A program made the translations under genes and the position numbers. A model generated the notes under the pieces. That model was not told the origin of the DNA. It saw only the letters and a program-made list of their open reading frames with translations, and did no database searches. DNA of 64,000 bases from Eledone cirrhosa (lineage: Eukaryota; Mollusca; Cephalopoda; Octopoda; Eledonidae), in contig OZ024743.1 of assembly GCA_964016885.1 (NCBI GenBank), positions 126,516,419-126,580,418 on the forward strand, written 5' to 3'. Below are positions 41,000 to 55,600 of this stretch, one piece after another. Each line of letters starts with the position of its first letter. The first letter of the stretch is position 1.

Positions 41000-43568
41000 T
41001 ACAACGCAGCAACATATACGATCAAAGTGAAAGAAAGAAACAAACAAAAACAACCATCAATTCACCACCAAGTGCAACAATCGGTCGCACATTACATGGG
41101 TCAACGGAAATTTTTGAGACAAGCCAATGCCGCAGGTGATGACGAGGCTAAGGCGCTGAAAAAAAAACAGGCACCCTCACCAGCATCATCAACGATGACA
41201 AGAACTTCGCTGTCAGCGGCTCAGCTCCACCAAACGTCTCGAACGTCACAAGCTGAAAAAATAATTGTTTGATAGTTCCCAGCATTTTCTGATTTTATTC
41301 CGTTCGACAACGGAAGCAGTGACCCTCACATTTACCAAGGTATCCATGAGAGAGCAAAAGAGTCATTGACTGTAGCATCCCAGTTGAGACACCTGCCTCT
41401 TACCCAGGAACAAAGGGTAAGGCCATGCGGTCTCCTCCTTCTGGATAATCCAACAGGCTCCAGAACTGAGGCTGAGCTAGGACCCTCTTAATGGTCAGGT
41501 TTAGCTCGCTTTGATCGTATATTTTGGTGCGTTGTATTTGAAATTGTATTTATTATATATGTTTATATTTTCATTCTGAAAGAATTGTGAACAATTTGTA
41601 ATGTTATTTATACAACTGTGAATAAAATTATTCCTATTAAAAACATATTAATCTTGCTATTGGCAATTATTCCTATTAAAAACATATTAATCATTCCTTA
41701 GGCATGACAATCGCAAACGGGTTTCGATTTATCAGTGTTTGACTTCAATAATTACCGACGAGATGAGATATTGATGCCTCTATTTATTTAGGAGTATGGG
41801 CGATGGATTTGCTAGTACGATGATGCCCGATTAAAATACCTTACAGTATTTAGCTAAGTGCGTCGCGTTACGTTCTAAGGTCAAATCACGTCGGAATTGA
41901 CTTACTCTTTCATTTTGTTGGGAAATCTTTATACAATTTTCTAAAAATCACAGAACTCCTAATTATATTTTCCAGAGAATCCCCATCAACTTCAATAAAA
42001 AAAAAAATGTTTTAGAGAGAATATATATACAACAGTAATTTAAAATTCCTTATCTCGCAGGACCAAATTATTTATTTAACAAAACGGCGACAACTCCGGA
42101 ACCCACTTCAGAACAAAATTGGCTAAAGTCAATAAGATTAATAGCTGTAAGATATTGGCCCGAATCGATCGATTATAGCCCTGTCCTACAAATTTGAAAT
42201 CAATGTTTGTTAGAGTGGTGAGGTGGATATAGAATAGAGATTTTTTAAAAAATGACAGCGCCTGACTTGTAAGTATATCCTAATTACTTTAAAATTCGAA
42301 ACCTAATCTATTGAAACGTAGCAGTTTGTATGATTAAGGAGTTCGCTTCACAATCATTTGGTTTCGGACTCGATCCCATTGCCTGGCATCTTGGGTAAAT
42401 GTCATTTACCATGGCCTCGGGTCGACCTAAGCCTTGTGAACGAAACTGGGTGGACGGAAATTGTTTGGAAGCCAAATTGTAATTTAAAAGGCCGCACACT
42501 ATCACATTGACTCCCTGAAAATTACGTTAAGGATACACGTGTTTGTGGAATGCTCAGTCATTTTCACGTTAATTTCATGGACAGGCTATCTCATTGATAT
42601 TAAAACGGAATACTCGTCGTTGAAATCGACAGATGTCCATCGGAGCAGCATAGCCAGCACCACAGGGGTCTGACATGGAAATTTAGTTACTGCTCTGTAC
42701 AGTCTGAGTTCAAATCTCACCTAGGTCAACATTGCCGTTCATCCTTCCCTCAAAATTGCTGGCCTTGTGCCTAAATCAGAGACCAACAAAGGATCATATA
42801 CTTGGTTGCTCGACCTGATAGAAATAACAGCAAAATATCACTTTATCAATACCCATTGCTCGTAAGGGTACTTGGCTATTCCAGCGTCTTAGTTTCGCTA
42901 TCACCAGGAGTAATGCCGTGTGTGTTTTGTGTTGCGGCAGATAATTTTAAAGGGCAATGCCAGCATTCTCTGATAAGGTGACAATTACAGTTGGAACGCC
43001 TTCTAGCACAGGTCTGTTCGATTATGGTTGGTTTGGAGCTAAACAACAACTTGTGTTTAGGTGTGTATACTCAGAAACATCTGTTGTGATGTGGAGATAC
43101 AACTTTCCTTCCATTAGTGTTGCTCGGTTCACTTCTCAAGGAATAATACCAGTTAAGCCTTGCCCAGTGTTGTTATTACGATAGTCATATTGATATCGAT
43201 GAACTAGTTGTATAGAGATCAATTAAAACATGTTTATAAATACATTATGAACTAATGTAAGAGAGTAATGTAAAAAAATATTTAACTCTATATTCACCAC
43301 AAGTATGTTTTTTCCTGGTCCAATGTCGTAATATCTTGCATGCGAAGAAGTCACGTAAATTACTTTAGACAACTGGGTTCAAATCTGTATGAAACCTGAA
43401 ATAATGTAGCATAGGAAAAAAAAAAAAAAAAGCTCGATTTGTTTTATTAATTACTTTTATTAGTTTAAGATATTTCTGCTTTATTTATTTATTTATTTAT
43501 TTATTTTCCTTTTCAAAGCCATAAATCATTGTGGTTGGTGTCTGTAGTTTAATATAATTGCGGCTAAC
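41000..43568. other. Upstream region of COG5; repeats, no separate gene
   Basis: 41075-41330 is an unnamed repeat shared with 29190-29420. ATTCCTATTAAAAACATATTAATC occurs twice (about 41629 and 41669). Degenerate SINE heads lie at 42320-42500 and 42640-42790. The immediate 5' region of COG5 (43480-43568) has a TTTA run. The promoter and transcription start are not identifiable by eye. Confidence 0.5.
42320..42500 (+). mobile_element. SINE, second family
   Basis: Contains TTCGCTTCACAATCATTTGG TTTCGGACTCGATCCCATTG (B-box region) followed by CCTGGCATCTTGGG and GGCCTCGGGTCGACC. A similar but older copy lies at 63630-63780. Confidence 0.55.
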
Positions 43569-43605
43569 ATGGAGGATGACGTGGTACAGCAACTCTATGA
43601 TGATG
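43569..43605 (+). CDS. COG5: COG5 exon 1 (start)
   Basis: Encodes [12 protein letters not shown] plus one base, with donor G|GTAAAT. It is short and acidic, and its assignment rests on phase agreement with exon 2 and on the good ATG context (AACATGG). Confidence 0.8.
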
Positions 43606-46600
43606 GTAAATATTTACGAAATTACCTTGTTAACATTACTATTTATCTATTTAGTTCGTTTTTTTAAATGTTTAAATGCAAACTTTCTACATCTTAAAGT
43701 TATTTCACTGTCGTTATTCTACGATAAACATCACATAAGATATGTGATTGTATTATTGACAGTAAAATTCATTTGTTGTTATGTTGGACCTCTTGACGAC
43801 GGACACACCCGTAGCCGTTAGACTGATGTGACAAAATGTTGAATAATATATGAAAACTGCTGATCCTTAAAAGGTGTAAACTTATGGAAAATCTGTAATC
43901 TGTTATTATCACATTCGGAATACAATACTAACAGAGTGTAGTTGGTGTTTTGTTTTCACTTTGAGAAAAAAAATCTACGTTTAAATATCGGGAGTAATAT
44001 CATATTTCAATAGATATTGGTATATTTTAAGATTTAGCATTGATTTATATTGTTTCCTTAACAATATTTTCAAGTACTTTTCACTGGATTAATTTTGCAG
44101 GATATGCTCATATATATAGGTACACACATGAGCCGACGAGAGACCCCTAATCTTAAAACGAACGAAACGTAACGTATATAACACAACGAACATGCTAAAT
44201 TGGACAAGATATTTTCAATTTTTTTTTTATTTCGTGACCGATTGTCACGCATTCCCATATATATATATATATATATATTGTAAAGTATGTGTTAGTTAAT
44301 TACCGATACTATTGTATGCAGGATAGAGCACTCAACGAAGTATACAAGTAGGTCTGTTTACTCCGGAGTATTGTTTATATATATATTCTTTATTAAGGCC
44401 GAGTTTGAGACTTGTTACTTTGAACTACAGATGAGAAATTCAGAATAACAAGACTTAAACCTAGCTTTAATAAAGAAAATATTAACTACTATGGTATTTA
44501 GTACTTATCGCTCGATCGTCATTGCTAAGCGGATATATGAATTTTAATTTGATGTTATTAAAATAAATCATTTTATAACAGCGTTGACATGGGTCAAAGA
44601 GGTTGTTATGGTCTGAGCAATTCTTATCCAGAATTATTGCTCTCTAATATCACGTCTCTCCCGTACATTCCCCATTTTTGGCATTGTTTTTACAGCTGGA
44701 TACCCCTCCTAATATCAACTAGTGTACAGAGTGTATTGGGTGCATTTTATTGTTGCACCAACACCAGAGAGATTTTCGTGTATTTGGCAAGTCGGAAAGA
44801 TCCTCTTGACTCTATGTTGTCTTTGCCCAACCGCTAATCACTTTACAGAATAGAAACCTAAATTGAAATATAACAATTGTGACTGGTTCTAAAAGAAATA
44901 ATTGGATCCTTTGTTTTCGTTAGTTAAGCTTAGGTCAGTCCTGATTTTGCTGAAATATGTTCAAAGATGTTTCAGTCCTAACTATTCTGTCTTTTATTGA
45001 GAAATAATTTATCTAGAACTACATTATCCAATGTATTGCGTGAAGATAATGGAATATAATTTACATTGTACCTTTTGTTATAATTACTTGTATGTTACTG
45101 TTGAAACAAAAATAGTTTGTAATTGCATGTACATATATTTACCATTCTAATTTTCCCTTAGGTCAATCTATAATTTTTTGCACATTCTTTTAGAAGACAA
45201 TTACTTGCTTATGAAATGGCAATTTTTTTTTTTTGTTTAGTGTTTAGTTAGTGAGGAAAGAGCTATGCCCATGACCCTCTTCTGGGCCTCTTTAGACTCA
45301 TTGGAAAAAGGTGACCTCAAATCAATGACTTGGCCTGAATGTTAGCAACAGAAAGTTCTCTGCAAAAGGCATCTAAGGACCAGGTGGTGGTACTAAACTG
45401 GTTTACTCTTTGTTTTCATTAGTGTTTATTTCGAAATCTGAATCAGATACAATTAAAATAAGTTTGGCAATATAGGTAAAAAGTTTATTGAAAAAGCAAG
45501 AAAATATGTTAGTTTTTTTTTTTTTTTCTTCTTTTAGATATAAACCAAGTTAAAATATTCTTATGGGATTTGGTGAAACTTTCTGATCAATGTTTCCCAA
45601 CGTGTTTTGTGGGATAAGGCATCTTTTTAATAAAAGTATTATATATTATTAATATGAATAAATTCCCTCTCTAAAACAATTTTTTGTTGTATCTAATATC
45701 TCATTAAAATTAGGTGGTGTTGGAGATTGTGAGTAAAATATATTGCTGTGTTCTGCGATTTTTAGAAAATTGTATAAGGATTCTGCAACAAAATAAATTA
45801 GGAAACCACTGTATTAGATATTATTAGTGGAAGCTTTTTTAAGAGTTACCTTAATGAATGTTTTGTGCAGTACTAATTCTAATTGAGTTACAGACTGCTA
45901 CTAAAACATGTTTATTCCTCAATGTGTTTCATCTAAACATGTATTGGTTCTGCAATTTGTTTCTTGATGTTTTTAGTTCATGTCTTTGTTTCAATACTGA
46001 GGACTTATCAATACTAGCTTACACAACATTTGAAGGCATAGATTTACTATTTTAAATTGAAAAAAGATATTTTATGAGTGCATAGCAGGTCAGCGGATGG
46101 TCTGCCAGAACACTTTATTTGCTGATTTGAAGTTGAATTCGAGCTTAACCCCAAAGTCATCCCATGTCTTAAATTTGGATGGCTTTACTATCTCTGCTGC
46201 AACTTTTTACATGTACTTGTACTACAAGTGCAAGAAGGAGGACTTATTTCCAAGCCATCCTTTGCATGGATGACATCTTTGACCTCTACTTAGTGCTACA
46301 CCAAGTGGTCTTTGCCCACAGCATTTAACAGCTGAAGCAGAAAATGCCAAGCTGAACAGTCTCCATTCTGTTTCATGTCCTCAATTTGCTCAAGGAGTTC
46401 TCTGAATTTGGATGCAATTGTATCTGCATACTTGGTCCTGATTTTCTTATCCACCAACGCTTTCCACTTTATTCTGTAGGTCGACCTGGACATGCCAGTT
46501 TTGTGGGATTCTTTGGTTTTAGTTAGTCTCAAGTTGCAGATAACTAGATGGCGATCAGTTGACATCTCAGCCCCTCTCTTAACACGAACATCCATCACAG

Positions 46601-49600
46601 AATCAAAGAGATTAGAAACAATAACAAAATCAGTTATTGATTTCTGTCCCTGATTCCCCTTAAACCATGTGTATTTATGGATGTCTCTGTACTGGAAGAA
46701 GGTGTTTATAATAGAGAGTCCATTGCTAGAAAAATAAGGCCTCTCTCTCCATTTGTATTTAGATCGGGATGACCGTCCCTTCCAATTACTCCCTTTCATG
46801 TCAGGTTGTCAGTGCCAACATGTGCATTAAAGTCTCCCATTAGGATATATGACTCAGTCTTAACTGTATCTAATGCTGTATTCAGACTCCTTGTTTGTTG
46901 CATAAACTTGCACCATACACTGAGACCTATCTTTCAGCCTAAACTTCAAGAGGCAAATCCTCCCTCCTAATGAGATCCAGTCCATAACACATCTGACAGC
47001 TTGGGGTTTGTGAGTATCTCCACTCCCACCTGTGCAATTGGAGGACGGCAGCAACTCTGAATAAAATCTGACTCAGATTATAATGACCTGTCCAAGCCAC
47101 ACCAACAAGGGAAGAAGATATAAAATGATGATGATGATGATGATGATTTACTGTTGTTCACTTCTTAATTCCAGCTGAACTTGCCATTACTTAACTTTAA
47201 TGATTTTATTGAAAAACTGTTTTTGATACTTATTGCATAACATTTTGTTTTATGAATTTGTTTCTTCTCTTTTCTTTAGAAACCTTCAGCCCATTCCTGG
47301 ATGAAAAGTTTGATGTTAAAGCTCATGCTAATAAAACTATCCAAGGGATAGCTATAGGAGAACAACTTGCAAAACTTACTGATGGCATGGCCTTATTAGA
47401 CAAGGAGATCCATAACCAGGTCAGAAAAACTGTTATTGGTTGCGCATGTTTTTGTTGGGAGCATAGATCATTGTTGAGTTGATAGGGTTCATAACAGTTA
47501 GTTAACAGTTCAGTCTCTCGTATCCTCTTACTAATTCTGCTGTATCTGGTGAAGAATCTTAACTTTAAAATAAACCAGTCTACTTGTAATAATTACCACA
47601 GGATTGGAACACTAATTCATGTAAGTAGAAAGAGCACTATAAAACTACTGAGAATTTCATTAGCTTGATTGGGCTCTACCAAGATAAACTTCATGAAGAC
47701 AGTCTTCTGTGGTACCTCTATGACTTGATGGATTATGAGATTCACTAATATTGTTATTTTATCAGAAAGAAAGCCAGTGAAGTAGCAGAAATGGTAGTGT
47801 TGTATTAATAGACAATTACTTACTAATATATAGGAACTTGTTTATGAAACTCCTTGCAGTTGGTAAAAATAAAAGCAAACATTAAAAATATATTTAATTT
47901 TGTTAAAAAATTCTGCTTGAGAAACAACAGATTTCTAGTAGTTGTTTGGTTGTGTAGTCTAAAACTAGAATCAAAATTGTGTATTTGTGGTTGCGGAAAA
48001 CATAGTTTCTCTTTAGTTTGAGCTTTTATTTCCCAAATCTCTACACAGTAAGACTAAAGATGTTTATATGTAATGAAATAAATGTAATACATAGTGCATT
48101 GAATGCAGAAGATGTATAATGTTAATGTGCATGAAAAACTGAATACAAGTGAACTAAGAGAAAAACTGGGTATAAAAAGAGTTGGATGTTGTTATCATAA
48201 GAGAAAAACTGCAGTTATAGACAATGTATATATATGATGGCTGTTGCTGCATCCACACATTTGAAATATATACTATTATTTATTTATGCATATTTATGCA
48301 TATTTCACAAGGGCGGTGAATTGGCAGTATCGGTAGAGGCTCGGACATGCTTTCCAGCATAGTTACGTCCCTTTATGATCTGAGTTCAAATCCCGCCGAG
48401 GTTAACTTTGCCTTTCATCCATACGGAGTCAATAAAATAAAGTACCAGTAATGTACTGGGTAATTGCTGGCCTTGTGCCAAAAGTAGAAACAATTATTTA
48501 TTTATGCATCTACTAATGATTGTTTGCATTACTTTTAGATTGTAGATCATCATGAAGATTTGCTTTCCCAGGCTACTGGTGTGGAAACCCTTGAAGGTAT
48601 CTAAATTATGAATATTAAACACAATTTAAAAAATCTAAATTCATAATTCAGTTGCTTAGTTTGAAGATGAAGCAGCAATAGTTAATTATATATATATGTT
48701 GGCCAGTTTTATAAATAAAACATTGTTGCAAAACATCCTGTCCAATCCATGCCAACATGGAAAATTGGATGTAAAAACAATGATGATGTCTAATTTTTGT
48801 TAGCAACGTAAATGGATATTAAATGATGAAGGTGATGATTGATGATACATTGTTAGAGGCTGAAAATACTAGACTGTATTATATTTCTTTATCTTGATTA
48901 TCTAATTTTTAAAGCAATAGTACTTGGCCTACTTGTTAACATGTTGGTTGTATGTTTGATCCCTTGACCAGGCAGCACATTGTCCTTCAACAAGGCACTT
49001 TGTTTCCTTCTACTAAGCAGTGTTGTAAAAGAAACGGTTTTTTCTTGATCAGGGAAACTGGATTAGAGTTAGGTACCTTACACTTCTTATTGCTCCTTGC
49101 ACTTAGATGTTACTTCAGTTCACTCAACTGAAAAAAAAAATTGAGTACAAGTAGCAGTTGGTGGTTAACCTTTGGAGGATTGGCATGCTGTTGTACTCTC
49201 AGTTGCTTAACACCACATGGAATTGAGATAATCTTTGGCTGGATAACCCCTTGGGCTCAAGAAAGACATTTTTTTAAAGTGATAAAAGGTGTCTCATTTC
49301 TTTATACAAATGAAAACAACAAAAGTACCATATTCTTGGCAATTATCTATTTCTTTCCCAGGTGTTCTTCAAATGATGCAATCAAGAATTCAGTCCCTGC
49401 TTTCTGCAATGGAACGGTTAGTTTTATAAATTTCATTTCTAATCAGCCATAAAATCCTAAACAAATATAATGTTTGCAGAATTCAAAATTGTATGGCCTG
49501 TTTTAAAAAGAATTATAATAATTTGTCCACTTGTCCACTTTAATTTTTTTTCCAATATGAGTTTTATCAGGCTATCATAGTAGATTTTTTTTGTTGTTGT

Positions 49601-52600
49601 AAATTTAACATTGCATATTACTAGAAAAAACAATTTTACAACTGCTGCTAATTTCTTAAGCTGACTTTTTTTACTGTTTAGTTTGGGAAGGAACAGCAGT
49701 GCTCATGACCATTTTTAGGGCTTTCTTGGAGGAAGGAAAGTATCCCCATACCTTAGACCTGACCTGAATACTTGTAACAGGGTGGATTCTGTTACAGGCA
49801 TCTAAGTAGCAGGTAGCGGTGTTAAACTGAGTGATAGATAAAGTCTATCACTCAGATTGGCTACAGCAGGTTTTGAACTCAGAATGCTAATGACAAGAAC
49901 AAATAATGCCATCTCATCCAATGCTCTAACATTTCTGCCAATCCACCAGCCTGAACTGTCTCTTTATTTTATTGACACTGAAAGAATGAGAGGCAAAGTT
50001 GAACTGAGAGAACAGAGAGCTGGAGGAAATACCATAAAGTATTTTGTCCAGCACTCTGATGAATTTACCAACTCTCCACCTGAGGCAAGTAGAGTAAAAT
50101 GTATAGTCTTGAGATACATTACATTGCTACTCCAAGGACAGAGCTTGAGTTCCTGCCCTTGGAGTAGGTCAATTAATGTAACCACCTGTACATTTAATAT
50201 CTATAGGCAGCGAATTGGCAGAGCTGTTAGAACTTCAGATGGAATGCTTTGTAGTGTTCATTCCAGCTCTTTGTACTCAAATCTTACTGAGGTCAACTTT
50301 ACCTTCCATCCTTTTGAGGTTGATAAAAACAGTACCAGTCCAGTACTGGGGTCGATTCTTCCTTTATAGCTTTGTCTCGCTTCCTCCCTCTCTCTCATTC
50401 TCTTTCTCCTTCACTGGAAGAAATCAGCCATGTTCAGACCTGGAGAGCAGATGACCTCCATCAGGTTTAAAGTGCCCAAGACACGCTTTATGTCACAAAG
50501 GCACCCCTATGACTTCATTAGGAGTTACAGGTCAGAAAGTGAGAGGGACATTTGATATTTAAATAGTTAATCCTTTAACCCTTTAGCATTTATATTACTC
50601 TATATTTACTATTATATTTTTTCAGTAAAGGCTTTATCTCACATAATATTGAATCTATGAGATTTTGATATTATTTATTTTGAGAACAATACCTTAATAT
50701 CAGTATGAGCAGCTGGTTTGAACAGAAAGACAGAGAATTCTGGCCGGATATGGCCGGTTTAAATGCTAAAGGGTTAAAACATTGATGTTTAATAAATTTC
50801 AATGACTGTCTAAACAAGTGTTTCATAACTTGTTTTTTTAATGGAATGCATTATATTTTATTTAATTAATGAAGAAACAAGAAGTTACGGAACTCAATAA
50901 TCATCATTAAAATAGTATTTGTAACATAAGTTAAGAAAAGGTTTTTATATCAAATTATAAGATATAATTTTAAGTATGAACATTCTAAAAGGAGCAGTTA
51001 TATAGCATAAAAATTGAGGCAGCTTTGGAGCAGGTTAGTATCAAATGAGTTTGTATACTCTTAATATCACAAAACCTCTAAACTGATGGTTTATTGTAAC
51101 TATACCAATTTTCAAAAGTTTTTGTGACACTTCGTACTAATATATATTTCATATTTTTACCTTCTTTACATAGAATTCGGTGCAAAGTGAGTGACCCATT
51201 CAACAAAATCGTGATGAGAACAGCACAACTAAGAAGATTGCAGGTCAGGAAAATAACATTTTTGAAAAATGGGTTTTGAAGACTGTTTATTACTAAAATC
51301 AATTGTATTGAGTATAAAACCTGCTTCTGTATAAAAGCAGTATGTCTGTTGCATCTGGTGCAATATCAGCTACAGCTGCAGACAATATATCTTACATCTG
51401 GTGCAATATCAGCTACAGCTGCAGACAATATGTCTATTACACCTGGTGCAATATCAGCTATAGCTGCAGACAATATATCTTACATCTGGTACAATATCAG
51501 CTATAGCTGCAGACAATATATCTTACATCTGGTGCAATATCAGCTACAGCTGCAGACAATATGTCTGTTACACCTGGTGCAATATCAGCTACAGCTGCAG
51601 ACAATATGTCTGTTACATCTGGTACAATATTAGCTACAGCTACAGACAACATGTCTGTTACATCTGGTGCAATATCAGCTACAGCTGCAGACAATATATC
51701 TGTTCCATCTAGTGCAATATCAGCTATAGCTGCAGACAATATGTCTGTTCTATCTGGTGCAATATCAGCTACAGTTGCAGACAATATGTCTGTTACATCT
51801 GGTGCAATATCAGCTACAGACAATATATCTGTTACATCTGGTGCAATACCAGCTACAGCTGCAGGCAATATGTCTGTTACATCGGGTGCAATATCAGCTA
51901 GTGCTGCAGACTAAATGTCTCTTTTAAATTGATTAACCCTTTCATTACCTAATTTCTAATGAAAGACACTGCATACAATTTTCAAATAAAGTAAAAAAAA
52001 TAATCAAGAATTTAGAGAGATTTAATAATAATGAACTTTCTTTTTATTAAGTTAATGTTCTTTCATACAATTATGATGAAAGGTTTTTAGATCATAGTTT
52101 TTTTGTATCATAGAATCAAGATCAGTTTCAGACGGTTTGGTATCAAATTCCTTTTACCACAACAAGAATAACACATATCCGTGCACACACACACACATAC
52201 ATACATATATATATTTATAATATATTATGGTAAGACAAAAGGTTAAAGGCTGAAACAGTCGCTTGAGCAGGGTTTCTTCTTCTCTGAAGACATTCTGCTG
52301 TCCAGCTCTCCTGAGAATTTCTTACCACTGTTATTTTCTTAATTTCTTTGTAGGAAGCTTGTGATCTTTTGCGTCGTATTATTCGCATACTTTATCTAGG
52401 CAAGCGGCTTCGGAGCCAGCTAGAGGGTGGAGCAAGGGAGATAACTAAAGCTGCTCAGAGTCTAAATGAACTCGGTAAGGCCATGTGAAATTCGTTTTTC
52501 TTTCTCGTGTATATTATATGTGGAAAAAAACTAGCCTAAAATTTCATGCAGTGAGATCAAAATCGATACCATGTGGTTGCGAAGTAAACTTCTTTACCAA

Positions 52601-55600
52601 ACAGCCATATAAACAAACTCTGTATATCTATCTGAACCACAAAAAGAAAAGTCATTCTCTAGGCAGTTGAAAATGGATATGAGAACAAGTTCAATATCAA
52701 TAACAATGATTTAAAAAATTATGCATAATTTTGGCTAACTGATTTTTCATTTTGTTATTTTAATTTTTTACATTTTGATATGATTTGATATAAAAATAAT
52801 ATCCCAGTAGTTTTGAACAAATGTCTACATTGAAAGCCATCTTGGGACATCATCATTATCATTATTTAGTGGATTGGCAGTATCGGTGGAGGGTCGGACG
52901 CCATGCTTTCAAGCATAGTTACGTCCCTTTACGATCTGAGTTCAAATCCCGCCGAGGTTGACTTTGCCTTTCATCCTTACGGGGTCGATAAAATAAAGTA
53001 CCAGTAATGCACTGGATAATTGCTGGCCTTGTGCCTAAAGTAGAAACAATTATTTAATGTCTATTTTCCCTGTAAGCAAAGGTTGGACCTAATGTCATAA
53101 TATATAAAGTTTATAAATAAGTTGATTGATTCACTTATTTTAATTATGTATGTGAAGATAGGGATTCACATGTTATTTTAATTATTTATGTAAAGGTAGG
53201 GATTCACGTTATTTTGATTATGTATATGAAAAAAGGGTTTCGCATATTATTTTAATCATCTATATAAAGGTAGGATTCACATGCTATTTAGATTATGTAT
53301 GTAATGGTAGGGATTCAAATGTTATTTTGTTTAATGCAGATTATGTGTGTGAAGGAATGGATTTAAGTGGAGTTGAGGTGATTGAAGCAGATCGTCGATT
53401 CATTAAGCAAGCCCGCAAAGATGTAGAGGCACAAGCTCAGAAGATGTTAGAGCAAGGAATGGAAACACAGGTGAGAAAATTTGCTTTATATCATCATAGT
53501 CATTTTGCATCTGCTTTCCATGCTGGCATGAGTTGGATGGCTTGTTATTAAAAGTTACTGCTGTCCTTGACAGGTCAGGACAATGTCTTGCTCATACATT
53601 TCATAGTTTGGTGTGGTTTCTACAGCTAGTAGCCCTTCCTAACACCACCCACTTTATAGAATAATCATGGCACGAGCACTAGACAAATTATCATCTCAGC
53701 AGGACTAAAGAGTGTACTGGGTGTATTTTATTGTACCACCAGCACTAGGGAGGTTGTCATGTTTTTGACACAACTGAAGAGTTTTCTTGACCCTTTGCTT
53801 GGCAAATTTTCTACAGCTGGTTTGGTTGCTCTTCCTATCACCAACTGTTTCATAGTGTGCACTGAGTGCATTTTATCATGACACCAACACTAGAGAGGCT
53901 GTTGAGCCCTTGACAAAACTGAAGTATATGTGTATATATATGTATACATATCTCCAGATTCAACAAAATAACTGAAGGCTTTTTAAGCACTATGTGAAGG
54001 TGCATGGCTTAGTGGTTAAGGTGTTGGGTTCACAATCATAGGGACTTTGGTTCAATTCAGGGCTGAGCGCTGCATTGTGTCCTTAAGCAAGACACTCCAG
54101 TTCACTCAGCTGAAAAAAAAAATGAGTACCAGCAGCTGAAGATAAACTCTGTGATAGAAGAGTTGTCAGTACATTGGGTAAAATGCTTTGTAATATTTGT
54201 TCCTACTTTTGTTGCTCTGAGTTCAATTTCTGCTGAGGTCAACTTTGTCTTTTAACCTTCCAGGGTCGATAAACTAAAGTACCAGTCGAGGGCAGTGGAT
54301 TTGCGGAATTGTTAGAACATCACAAAGATGTCTTGTGGTTTTTGTTTCAGCTTTTGGCATTCTGGGTTCAAATCCCACTGTGGCTCAATTGGATGGTAGA
54401 CTTAATCTTATCACCACCAGCTGGTACTTAGGTCTTGTTGCAAGCATTCAAACAAGATCTCTGGTTTGAGAATACAACCCTCCTTCCCTCTCTCCTACCA
54501 GTGTCAGATGCCTTAAAAAGTTTCATGAACACTGCCCTTCCACTTTACCCTAAACTCCCAATTTATCACCACCACTTGATACGTAGGTGCCTTTAACCAA
54601 GTCCATTATGTTGCAAGCATTTGAGCCAGGTCTTTGGTTTGAGAATACCCTTTCTCTCTGCCAACCAACAGTCTTGGAGGCCCTGAGAATGGTCATGGGT
54701 ACTGCCTTTCTCTCCCCAATCAAACAGTATAAAATAAAAAAATCTCCCCTCTTCTATAATAGACTTTGAGTATTTAATTTCAGTACACCTTATCCCTACT
54801 TTAACTATAACCAACAGAAATGATTACATGATGATGATCATCATCATTTTATGTTGGCAATCCATGTTGGCATGGGCTGAATAGGTTGTTATGGACCAAG
54901 ACAAGTTGGAGTGACCCATCTTGCTTGTTACATTCCATATTAGGCATGGTTTCTACAGCTTGATGCCCTTCCTAATGCCAGTCATCTTACAAGGTGTTCA
55001 GGATGCATTTTTCATGACACTAGCACTACCACTTGAAAGAATGACTGGGAGCATATCATTGTGGTACTAACAAAAACACTTTACAGAGTGTACTGAGTGC
55101 ATTTAATCATTGCAGCAGTACTGGAGAGGTTGTCACATGCTAGGCAGGCTGGACAGAAAATTTCTTTCAAACTCTATATTGTCTTTATTTGATTACTAAA
55201 CACTGTAGCCTATTCATTCATTTATCTATTACAGAATCAAAGTCAAGTGGCAACTTCACTGCAAGTCTTCTACAACCTGAATTCTCTTTCAGCAACAGTA
55301 AAGAAAGTTGTTAACAATTGTCGTGAAACACTTCACCAAAACATCAAAAATTGTCTAAACATGCAGCTTTTACAACAGCAGGTTCCAACACAAGGTCAAG
55401 GTCAGTTGATTTAGAATTTTTAAAGTTTTTCTTCATACTCCTACTGTTACCAAAAAAATGATTCATCATTGTCAACATCATCATTTTATGTTTGCTTTCC
55501 AAGATGGCATGGGTTGGAGGACCATACCTCACTTGTGTGTCCCATTTTTGGCATAGTTTCTACAGTTGGATACACTTTACTGAGTATATCTAGAAATATG

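Noticed and set aside
51349..51914. Repeat protein on either strand
   Set aside because: Lies in COG5 intron 5 and arises because the 45-bp unit lacks stops. Kept as a finding, not annotated as a gene.
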